In this document: positions 17,713 to 25,007 of the stretch, piece by piece
Layout of the letters: every line of letters starts with the position of its first letter
Position numbering within the stretch: position 1 is the stretch's first letter
NCBI RefSeq assembly: GCF_902499135.1
Contig: NZ_CABVPR010000017.1
Location: forward strand, 1-64,000
Direction of reading: 5' to 3'
DNA from: Burkholderia dolosa
Lineage (GTDB): Bacteria > Pseudomonadota > Gammaproteobacteria > Burkholderiales > Burkholderiaceae
Length of the DNA: 64,000 nucleotides
Notes under the pieces: model-generated
What the model saw: the letters and a program-made list of their open reading frames with translations, nothing else
Database searches by the model: none
What the model was told of the DNA's origin: nothing
Position numbers and translations under genes: made by a program

Positions 17713-19245
17713 TCAGCTCTTCGCCTTGGGCATCTGCGACACCAGCGACAGACCGATGTCCATGCCTTCGACCTGGAAGTGCGGGATGATGAAGAGCTTG
17801 ATGCGGAAGAAGCCCGGGTTGTCCTCGATATCCTCGACCGTCACCTTCGCCTCACGCAGCGGGTGCGACGCCTGCAGCTCGTCGCCAGGATCCTTCATCT
17901 CGGTGACGAGCCCCTTGATCCAGTTGTTCAACTCGAGTTCGAGCAGACGCCGGTCCTTGGTCGTGCCGATGTTCTCGCGCTGGATCAGCTTCAGGTAATG
18001 CGCGATGCGCGAGAGCAGGAAGATGTACGGCAGGCGCGCATTGATACGGCTATTGGCCGTCGCTTCCCTGGTCTCGTACAGCGCGGGCTTTTGCGTCGAG
18101 TTGGCTGAGAAGAAGCACGCGAAGTCGTGGTTCTTGTAGAACGACAGCGGGATGAAGCCGAGATTGGCGAATTCGAACTCGCGCGTCTCCGGAATCAGCA
18201 CTTCGGTCGGGATCTTCGGCTGCACGCCGGTACCGAGGTCGTACAGGTGTAACGGCAGGTCTTCCACCTTGCCGCCGGCCTGCGGGCCTCGGATCTGCAC
18301 ACACCAGCCGTTGTTCACGAAGCTGCGCGCCATGTTGGCCGCGAACGCGAACGACGCGTTGACCCACAGATACTTGTCGTGATCCGGGCCCTTGACCGCC
18401 TCTTCATAGTTGAACGCGCGAACCGGCGTCGTATCCTTGCCGTACGGCAGGCGCCCCAGCACGCGCGGCATGGTCAGCCCGACATAGCGCGCATCGTCGG
18501 TGTCGCGGAAGCTCTTCCACTTGATGTACTCGGCGCGATCGAAGTAGTTGCCGATGTCCTGGATCGCGGCCACTTCTTCCATCGACTTCTTGCCGAAGAA
18601 CGCGGCCCCCACCGAACCGATGAACGGCATGTGAGCGGCGGCAGCCACCTTCGAGATATTGCGCAGTAGCGCGACATCCATCGGCGAGTTCGTGAACTCG
18701 AAGTCGCTGATCATTGCGCTGATCGGCTGACCACCCGGCGTGTCGTACTCTTCGATGTACGTGAGTCGATACAGACCACTCTGGACCAGTTCCGGCGCGT
18801 CCTCGAAGTCGCGCTGCAGCGCATCCTTCGACACGTCGAGCACTTCGATTTTCGCGTTCCGGCGGAAGTCGGTACGCGACACGAGCATCTTGAGGCCGCG
18901 CCAACGCCCTTCGAGCGCCTGGAATTCCGGCGTGTGCATGACGGCGTCGAGTTGACGGCTGATCTGCCGGTCGAGTTGGCCGATGTAGAAGTCCAGCAGC
19001 GATTTGTCGAGCCGGTCGACCGGCTTGCTTTCCTTCGCGATGAGATTCAGCAGCGCGTCCATGCCACGGGCGACACGTTCGTCGGCCGACGCCTCGGACA
19101 AAGTATCGTTGTCGCGGAACGCCTCGAGCGGACGCGCCTCGGCGATGGTATTAAGGTTGATCTTGCTGCACAGCGACGCGTATACGCTGTCATTCTCAAG
19201 CACGACGGTCTCGGTCGCGCCCTGATGGGCTTCGTTCTGTTTCAT
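17713..19245 (-). CDS. tssC: T6SS sheath large subunit TssC
   Basis: TssC (VipB) builds the contractile sheath with TssB. The 510-residue product carries the family blocks FEALEGRWRGL-type (EFQALEGRWRGLKMLV, about 104-119), ISDFEFTNSPMDVALLRNIS, SVGAAFFGKKSMEEVAAIQD, and the C-terminal NPGFFRIKLFIIPHFQVEGM. The ATG at 19245 follows AGGA by a short gap and gives the normal length. It lies 73 bases downstream of tssB. Stop to vgrG start is 87 bases, so vgrG and the effector module probably share this transcript. Confidence 0.96.
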   Translation of the reverse strand: MKQNEAHQGATETVVLENDSVYASLCSKINLNTIAEARPLEAFRDNDTLSEASADERVARGMDALLNLIAKESKPVDRLDKSLLDFYIGQLDRQISRQLDAVMHTPEFQALEGRWRGLKMLVSRTDFRRNAKIEVLDVSKDALQRDFEDAPELVQSGLYRLTYIEEYDTPGGQPISAMISDFEFTNSPMDVALLRNISKVAAAAHMPFIGSVGAAFFGKKSMEEVAAIQDIGNYFDRAEYIKWKSFRDTDDARYVGLTMPRVLGRLPYGKDTTPVRAFNYEEAVKGPDHDKYLWVNASFAFAANMARSFVNNGWCVQIRGPQAGGKVEDLPLHLYDLGTGVQPKIPTEVLIPETREFEFANLGFIPLSFYKNHDFACFFSANSTQKPALYETREATANSRINARLPYIFLLSRIAHYLKLIQRENIGTTKDRRLLELELNNWIKGLVTEMKDPGDELQASHPLREAKVTVEDIEDNPGFFRIKLFIIPHFQVEGMDIGLSLVSQMPKAKS

Positions 19246-19318
19246 GTGTGGTCCTGTCTGCGTTCGTATGGGCACCTGGTTGCGGAATGCGGTGAAGGCC
19301 GACTTGAGCCATCCGCGA

Positions 19319-19831
19319 TCAGGCATGACCTTCCGGCTGCGTGGCGGCCGTCGCGACTTGCGCGAGTTCGCTGCGCAGCTTGTCAGACAGACGTTTATCC
19401 TTAAGGATCTTCTCGAATTCGCGGCGGAACGTGCCGTTGTCAAGCAGGTTCGATTTGAGGTCGCGCAACAGATTGCGCATCGCCAGCAACGCCTGCATTT
19501 CCGGAATCTGGCGTGCGACCTGCTCCGGTTCGAAGTCCTTCATCGAGCGGAACGACAGGTTCACCGGCAGTTCCGAGCCGTCACCGGCCAACGTATTCTC
19601 CGCCGCGATCGTCAGATCCGGTGCGTAATCGGCAAGCACGGCATCGAAGTTGTTCTTGTCGATATTGACCTTCTTGCGCTCAGCCAGCGGCGCCTGCTCG
19701 CGCCCCGCACTGAAGTCGCCCGCGACGAGCAGCTTGAGCGGCAACTCGACCTTCTTCTGGGCGCCGCCCGTATGCAGATCCAATGTGATTGAAACGCGAC
19801 TCTTCGGAATTTCGCGCTGAAAGCTGTCCAT
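19319..19831 (-). CDS. tssB: T6SS sheath small subunit TssB
   Basis: TssB (VipA) is the small sheath protein. The 170-residue product has the signature SRVSITLDLHTGGAQKKVEL near the start, LPLKLLVAGDFSAGRE (about 30-45), and LSFRSMKDFEPEQVARQIPE (about 95-114). A longer frame upstream adds 54 residues with no family similarity, so I use the ATG at 19831, preceded by GGGA. It is the first gene of the leftward operon, facing tssK across a 596-base spacer. Confidence 0.95.
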   Translation of the reverse strand: MDSFQREIPKSRVSITLDLHTGGAQKKVELPLKLLVAGDFSAGREQAPLAERKKVNIDKNNFDAVLADYAPDLTIAAENTLAGDGSELPVNLSFRSMKDFEPEQVARQIPEMQALLAMRNLLRDLKSNLLDNGTFRREFEKILKDKRLSDKLRSELAQVATAATQPEGHA

Positions 19832-20427
19832 AGGATTCCCAATCAACTCAAGTTCAAGACACCCGCAGAACTCGCCCGTTGCGTTGCGGCGCCTCCCTTC
19901 AGCCGCGCCCGCGGGAATGCGTATGCGCGACTCGTAAAGGAATACTGACGGCACCTCATAGCGCGGCCTCCATTCATGCGACGTTATTGCCACGGCGTAT
20001 TAAACAGGTTTACCCGCCTTGCGTCAAAGAGTATTCGCTGTCGCGAATAAACGACGCAATGTCAAAAATTATCGAAACTCATTTTAGGAATTGTCCCATT
20101 GATTTTCCGTCAACCTTTGGTGTGGACGATGTTATTCATCGATTTACCAGACTTCGATCGATCGCCTGCATCTCCTTGCGTATCAAGGCTTAAGTGATAG
20201 TTTGACAATTGGTGACATTTGCTTTGTTCTTTATCGGTGAGTGGCAAAAAAATAGATTATGAAATGTCTCCCTATCAGATTCCTGCTTCCCGACTACGCA
20301 ACTCATATGAACTACTACAATTTCATTACGCTTTGCATACCAAAACAATAAAGTCGTATACGGACGACGTTCGTAGCAATAGAATCGTCCATTCACGATA
20401 GTCAACAACAAGTCATACACCACACCT
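19832..20427. promoter_or_regulatory. Divergent spacer between tssB and tssK, AT-rich
   Basis: This 596-base gap carries no credible gene. Its right part (about 20000-20420) is clearly richer in A and T than the genes on both sides. It must hold the promoters of both T6SS operons. A TTGACA lies at about 20202-20207 on the plus strand, but I could not pair it with a good -10 box. I saw no clear sigma-54 (TGGCAC-N5-TTGC) site. Confidence 0.5.
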
Positions 20428-21780
20428 ATGCGGATCGACAAACCGCTCTGGCATGAGGGCTTGATCCTCACGCAGCAGCATTTCCAGCAACAGGATCGAT
20501 GGGCGGGGTTCGCGATGCAGCAGCTCGCGGGCGCCGCGCTCGCCGAGCCTTGGGGCGCCTTGGGCGTCGAGATCGATGAGGAGGCGCTGGCAACCGGGCG
20601 CCTGAAGCTCACGCGACTGAAGCTGCGTTTTCCGGACGGCACGCCGGTCGATACGACAGTGGCGGATACCATCCCGCCGGCACGTGATCTGACGCAAGGC
20701 GTCCCTGCCGATCTTCAGAGCGTGGTCGTGCTCGCAGCGCTTGCATTGCCGGACGCGAATGGCAACAACTGCCGCTTCGATGAAGTGACGCTGGCGCGCC
20801 CCCGCCGCGCGTATCGCGAATTCGTGAAGGTCACGGACCTGAACGGCACCGGTGAATCGGAGATCGCGGTCGAACGCCACGCAGTGCGGCTGCTGTTTGA
20901 CTTCGAGTCCCACGCAGACGATACGGTATGCGCGGTTGCACGCCTCACCCGTTCGACCAGCGGCCAATTCCAGGTCGACCACCGGTTCGTGCCGCCGTGT
21001 CTGACGCTCGCAAGCCACACGCTGCACATCGAACGAATCAATCGCCTCGCCGATATCCTGCAGGCCAAGAGCCTCGCCCTCGGCGCTCGCCGCAGCGAAC
21101 GCATCGAACAGGTTGCCGAATATGGAGTCGCCGACGTTCAGCTGTTCTGGCTGCTGCATTGCATTCATGCGGCGTGGCCGCAACTGCGGCTGTACGCGTC
21201 GCACCCGAACCGATCGCCCGAACACCTGTATGTGACGCTGGCCCAACTCGCCAGCGCGCTGATGACGTTCTCGACGCTCTCGCAACTCACCGATATCCCG
21301 GCGTACGATCACGCGCGTGCTGACGAGGTGTTCGCCAAGCTCGAGTCGATGATCCGTGACCTGCTCGACGCGATCATTCCGTCTCGCGTCGTGTCGATCG
21401 GGCTCACGCGAAAGACGCCGACGACGTGGACCGGTCAGTTTCTCGACGAACGGATCGTTGGCGACGCGGCCGACTGGTATCTGTCGGTCAACGCGCCGAC
21501 GTCCGCGCTTGAGCTCGTCGAGCAGTTTCCACGTTTGTGCAAGATTGGCGCGCCCGACGATGTCGAGCACATCATCAATTCCGCGCTGCTCGGCATTCCG
21601 CTCAAGACGGTCCAGCGCGTGCCCGCCGCGATTCCCGTGCGCCTCGACAACCAGTACTTCGCACTGGATTCGACGAGCACGGCGCACGCCAAGATGCTGG
21701 CTGCGCGTGCGTGCCAGATCTATCTGCCGGCGTCGGTGCCCGATGCCGCGCTCGAACTCTACGCGGTGCTGCGCTCATGA
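20428..21780 (+). CDS. tssK: T6SS baseplate-membrane adaptor TssK
   Basis: TssK links the baseplate to the TssL/TssM membrane complex. The 450-residue product starts with the nearly invariant family motif PLWHEGLILTQQHFQQQDRW (residues 6-25). It continues with TLARPRRAYREFVK and a helical C-terminal half ending in the conserved VPVRLDNQYFALD-like stretch (AIPVRLDNQYFALDSTS). It is the first gene of the rightward operon. No strong ribosome binding site is visible before the ATG. The stop overlaps the tssL start by four bases. Confidence 0.96.
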   Translation: MRIDKPLWHEGLILTQQHFQQQDRWAGFAMQQLAGAALAEPWGALGVEIDEEALATGRLKLTRLKLRFPDGTPVDTTVADTIPPARDLTQGVPADLQSVVVLAALALPDANGNNCRFDEVTLARPRRAYREFVKVTDLNGTGESEIAVERHAVRLLFDFESHADDTVCAVARLTRSTSGQFQVDHRFVPPCLTLASHTLHIERINRLADILQAKSLALGARRSERIEQVAEYGVADVQLFWLLHCIHAAWPQLRLYASHPNRSPEHLYVTLAQLASALMTFSTLSQLTDIPAYDHARADEVFAKLESMIRDLLDAIIPSRVVSIGLTRKTPTTWTGQFLDERIVGDAADWYLSVNAPTSALELVEQFPRLCKIGAPDDVEHIINSALLGIPLKTVQRVPAAIPVRLDNQYFALDSTSTAHAKMLAARACQIYLPASVPDAALELYAVLRS

Positions 21781-22508
21781 ACACGCTGAATGCCGGCCGT
21801 CACGCGACGGCCCTTATGGGGAGCCAGTCTGGCACAGCGCGTCGATCTGGCGAAGGCATCCGCGATCTGCTGCGCGATACGGCCTTGCTCGTGACTATGC
21901 TTAGCGCCGGAGGGCACGTTCAGGATGCGGCCGGGTTCCGCGATCGTTGCCGAAAGCTCATCGAGCATTTCTCGAACGCGCTCGAGCAACGCGGTTATCC
22001 GGACGACGTGCGGCAGGAAGCGCTGATCGCGCAGTGCGGCCTGTTCGACGAAACCGCGCTGCGCCATCTGCCGGCCGAAAGCCGGGCCGGCTGGGAACTG
22101 AAGCCGCTGCAGGTCGAGCGGTTCAATCTGCACGACGCAGGCGAGCGCGTATTCGACCGGCTTGACGCGCGTATGCGTGAAGCGTCGCCGCGCGTCGAAC
22201 TGCTCGAGTGCTACTCGGCGATCCTCGGCATGGGCTTCGTCGGGCGCTATGCCCGCGAGGGGGAAGCGAAGCGTACTGCACTGATCGCATCGCTGAATGC
22301 CCAGTTGGAGAAGCTGCGCTCGTCAGCGGAGCGGCCGTTCATTGCCGATCGCGCGGGACGACGGCTGTCCGACTGGTTTTTCCGGCTTTCGCCGTGGGCG
22401 ATTGCTGGCATTGCCTGCGCGATCGCGTTGGTCGTATGGTTGATGTGGACCGCTGCACTCGATGTTCAGCTCGCGCACCTGGTGCCGGCAAAGGTCGGCC
22501 AGCCGTGA
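21777..22508 (+). CDS. tssL: T6SS inner-membrane protein TssL (DotU/IcmH)
   Basis: TssL sits in the inner membrane with TssM and contacts TssK. The 243-residue product has a cytoplasmic DotU domain (DTALLVTMLSAGGH, EHFSNALEQRGYPDDVRQEA, QCGLFDETALRHL, YSAILGMGFVGRYA). One C-terminal transmembrane helix follows at about 205-226, giving the tail-anchored topology. There is no peptidoglycan-binding domain here; that is on the next gene. The ATG overlaps the tssK stop, and the tssL stop overlaps the GTG of the next gene, so all three are coupled. Confidence 0.94.
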   Translation: MNTLNAGRHATALMGSQSGTARRSGEGIRDLLRDTALLVTMLSAGGHVQDAAGFRDRCRKLIEHFSNALEQRGYPDDVRQEALIAQCGLFDETALRHLPAESRAGWELKPLQVERFNLHDAGERVFDRLDARMREASPRVELLECYSAILGMGFVGRYAREGEAKRTALIASLNAQLEKLRSSAERPFIADRAGRRLSDWFFRLSPWAIAGIACAIALVVWLMWTAALDVQLAHLVPAKVGQP

Positions 22509-24286
22509 AGTCGGATCTGCCTGTTCTGTCCGCGGCGCCGGTGCGGACACCGGATCATGGGCACGAGGGGCTCGGCTATCCGTTTCGTGTGCTGACGATG
22601 TTTGCCGCGGCGCTAGCGCTGGCGGTGATTTGGCTCATGCTGCCGGTCGGCAGCGGTTTCGCCTGGACGGTCACGGCGGTCATCGGAATTGTCGTGCTCG
22701 CGCTGCTGGGCGGGTACACGCGACGGCTCGTACGTGCGCGCGAACACAGTGCGCTGGTTTTGACTGCGTTGGGTGCAGCGACGTCCAATATTCCCGTCAG
22801 GCTGCGCACGCGCATGCCGCTCGTGTTGGTCACGGGCGACGGCCTGCCCGCCTTGTTCAATCGCGACGGCCAGGAACGCTTCGCTCACGTCGGCGACGGT
22901 GCAATCTGGCTGCGCGTCGATCGTCCCCAAGAACTGCCGCAGCTTGCTGTCGCAGTCCGGCAGTGGCGTGACGGTCGCGCGCCGGACGGCGTTGTGCTGT
23001 CCGTTGCGCCGGCTTTGCATACGGGCGCGGATGTGTTGACGCAGGCGCTACGCCTGGCGCGCCAGGCCGTGGCCGACGCGACACGCACGCTCGGCACTCG
23101 CCTGCCCGGCTACGTTGCCGTCTATCAACGGCTAATCTCCGGCGACAGTCTGCACGCGCAGACCGCCCCGCAATCGGACGGCCTGGATACGAACGGCGCG
23201 GCCGTAGCGCATTGGTATGGCGTGTCTTCGGCGACACGCCTCGTCGACGCGGACCGTTTCGAGCCGGTCCTCCGGGCCGCAGAAGATGAGGTGCTGCACG
23301 TCGCAGGCGAGCGCGCGGTCGCTGCCCGTGCAGCGGCGCTTGCATCGATCGTCGGATGGACGCAACGCGTCGTGATCGGCGCGCTCACTGACCCGCAGCA
23401 GCCTGCCACGCCGTGGACGTTATTCGGTGCCGCCTGGATCGACTGCGGCCCCGCCAGTGGCCCCGGCAATCCCTGGCAACGCGACGTCGAGAGGCAAACC
23501 CGCGTCATGCGCGCTGACGCCGCGGCTTCCGCGCTGCCCTGGCCATTCCCGCAGCCACTGATCGAAGCGATGCCACGTCGGTACTGGATGTCGCCACGCA
23601 TGACCGCGTTCGCCCATGCGCTCGCGTTCCTCGCGTGCGCGGCCGCCATGGCGTTCTGGGCGTCGGGCAAGAATAACGAGGCGCTGCTGGCCCGTGTCGG
23701 TGCCGATCTTGGGCGCTATTCGATGATTCCTGCCGCGCACGATGCAGCAAGGCGCGACGCGCTTCAGGCGCTCGTCGCCGATCGGGACCAACTCGACCGC
23801 TACGCCCGCACCGGCGTTCCACTTCGCCTGTCGTTCGGCATGTACCGCGGCGCCGCCCTGATGCCGGCGCTGAACGACGCGATTGCCTCGTACGTGCCGC
23901 CGCCCGCGCCGCCGGCGGTGATCACGCTCGACAGCATGTCGTTGTTCGACAGCGGCAAGGCGCAACTGAAGCCCGGCTCGAACCGCGCGATGGTGCGCGC
24001 CATCGAAATGATCAACGCGCACCCGGGCAAACGCATTGTCGTCGCCGGCTATACCGACAATGCAGGCAATCCGGACAGCAACCTGAGGTTGTCAAGGGCG
24101 CGTGCGCAAGCCGTGCGCGACTGGCTGATCGATGCGTCCGGCATTCCGGCGACGCAGTTTGCGATCCAGGGCTACGGCGATACGCGGCCGATCGCGAGCA
24201 ACGACGCCCCCGACGGACGCGCCAGGAACCGACGCGTGGAGATCACGCTGGTTCCGGATACGGCGGCTGGCCGCAGCGGGCAGTGA
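22505..24286 (+). CDS. T6SS OmpA-domain protein with TssM-like N-terminal topology
   Basis: The GTG start overlaps the tssL stop by four bases (GTGA). The 593-residue product has two transmembrane helices near the start (about 25-45 and 50-68), a cytoplasmic stretch of about 300 residues, a third helix at about 365-387, and a C-terminal OmpA domain. The OmpA part has LFDSGKAQLKPGSNRAM, VVAGYTDNAGNPDSNLRLSR and ARNRRVEITL, which bind peptidoglycan. The N-terminal layout, with PLVLVTGDGLPALF after the first helices, parallels the start of the local TssM. It probably anchors the membrane complex to the cell wall. Confidence 0.88.
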   Translation: MKSDLPVLSAAPVRTPDHGHEGLGYPFRVLTMFAAALALAVIWLMLPVGSGFAWTVTAVIGIVVLALLGGYTRRLVRAREHSALVLTALGAATSNIPVRLRTRMPLVLVTGDGLPALFNRDGQERFAHVGDGAIWLRVDRPQELPQLAVAVRQWRDGRAPDGVVLSVAPALHTGADVLTQALRLARQAVADATRTLGTRLPGYVAVYQRLISGDSLHAQTAPQSDGLDTNGAAVAHWYGVSSATRLVDADRFEPVLRAAEDEVLHVAGERAVAARAAALASIVGWTQRVVIGALTDPQQPATPWTLFGAAWIDCGPASGPGNPWQRDVERQTRVMRADAAASALPWPFPQPLIEAMPRRYWMSPRMTAFAHALAFLACAAAMAFWASGKNNEALLARVGADLGRYSMIPAAHDAARRDALQALVADRDQLDRYARTGVPLRLSFGMYRGAALMPALNDAIASYVPPPAPPAVITLDSMSLFDSGKAQLKPGSNRAMVRAIEMINAHPGKRIVVAGYTDNAGNPDSNLRLSRARAQAVRDWLIDASGIPATQFAIQGYGDTRPIASNDAPDGRARNRRVEITLVPDTAAGRSGQ

Positions 24287-24297
24287 AGGACGTTTTT

Positions 24298-24341
24298 AGC
24301 CCCCGGAGCACCCCGCTTCGGGATTCTGAGGCTCGGGGGCT
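24298..24341 (+). other. Stem-loop upstream of hcp
   Basis: AGCCCCCG (24298-24305) pairs with CGGGGGCT (24334-24341), extended inside by AGC/GCT past a one-base bulge, with a small CCCG/CGGG hairpin in the loop. It lies in the 96-base gap between the OmpA-domain gene and hcp. There is no T-run after it on the plus strand, so it is not a standard terminator. It may be a partial terminator or a 5' stabiliser of hcp mRNA. Confidence 0.5.
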
Positions 24342-24382
24342 GGCTCCGGGCGATTTTGGCAGTAAGTAGAAGGAGTGTTTCA

Positions 24383-24868
24383 ATGGCAATTCCGGCCTAT
24401 ATGTGGCTCAAGGACGACGGCGGCGCCGACATCAAGGGTTCGGTGACGGTGCAAGGCCGTGAAGGCAGCGTCGAGCTCGTCGCATTCAATCACAGCGTGC
24501 ATATCCCGACCGACGGCAATACCGGCAAGCTGACCGGTACGCGCGTGCACAAGCCGATCGCACTGACGAAAGAAACGGATGCGTCGACGCCGTACCTGTA
24601 CAAAGCGGTGACGAGCGGCCAGACGCTCAAGTCGGTCGAGATCAAGTGGTACAAGATCGACGACGCGGGCAAGGAGAAGGAGTACTTCAACACCAAGCTC
24701 GACAACGTCAAGATCGTGGCGGTCAACCCGGTGATGCACGACATCAAGAACCCGGACTACGAGAAGCACAACCACCTCGAGAACGTTGAGCTGCGCTACG
24801 AGACGATCACCTGGTCGTACAAGGACGGCAACATCATCCACAAGGACACCTGGACCGAGCGTTCCTGA
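24383..24868 (+). CDS. hcp: T6SS inner-tube protein Hcp (TssD)
   Basis: Hcp hexamers stack into the tube that is pushed out by the sheath. The 161-residue product starts MAIPAYMWLKDDGG and has GREGSVELVAFNHSV, TGTRVHKPIALTKETDAST, and the C-terminal LRYETITWSYKDGNIIHKDT, typical of Burkholderia Hcp. The ATG at 24383 has GGAG seven bases upstream. An alternative TTG start at 24356 would add nine residues with no support. It stands apart from its neighbours, with a stem-loop before it and two terminators after it, so it is probably expressed more strongly than the rest. Confidence 0.96.
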   Translation: MAIPAYMWLKDDGGADIKGSVTVQGREGSVELVAFNHSVHIPTDGNTGKLTGTRVHKPIALTKETDASTPYLYKAVTSGQTLKSVEIKWYKIDDAGKEKEYFNTKLDNVKIVAVNPVMHDIKNPDYEKHNHLENVELRYETITWSYKDGNIIHKDTWTERS

Positions 24869-24882
24869 TCGGCCGAGTATGT

Positions 24883-24913
24883 GACCGGCTCGCTGCTGCA
24901 GCCGGTCCTTTTG
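24883..24913 (+). terminator. Rho-independent terminator after hcp (first)
   Basis: GACCGGCT (24883-24890) and AGCCGGTC (24900-24907) form an 8-bp perfect stem with a 9-base loop, followed by CTTTT. It starts 14 bases after the hcp stop. The right arm and T-run belong to a 16-bp direct repeat that recurs at once downstream. Confidence 0.75.
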
Positions 24914-24929
24914 CCAGCCGGTCCTTTTG

Positions 24930-24958
24930 CCAGCCGGCAACGCAGGCTGGTCTTTTTT
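24930..24958 (+). terminator. Rho-independent terminator after hcp (second)
   Basis: CCAGCC (24930-24935) pairs with GGCTGG (24945-24950), followed by TCTTTTTT. It is the second of two terminators in the hcp-clpV gap. Between them AGCCGGTCCTTTTGCC is present twice in tandem (24900-24915 and 24916-24931), suggesting that the tail of the first terminator was duplicated. Confidence 0.75.
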
Positions 24959-25007
24959 CCACTGGGAGCAGGCGGGCAGCTGCGCTCCCATCGTGACTGT
25001 TTCCACC

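Noticed and set aside
19832-19993. A 54-residue N-terminal extension of tssB
   Set aside because: No homology to sheath proteins, while MDSFQREIPKSRVSITLDL is the standard start.
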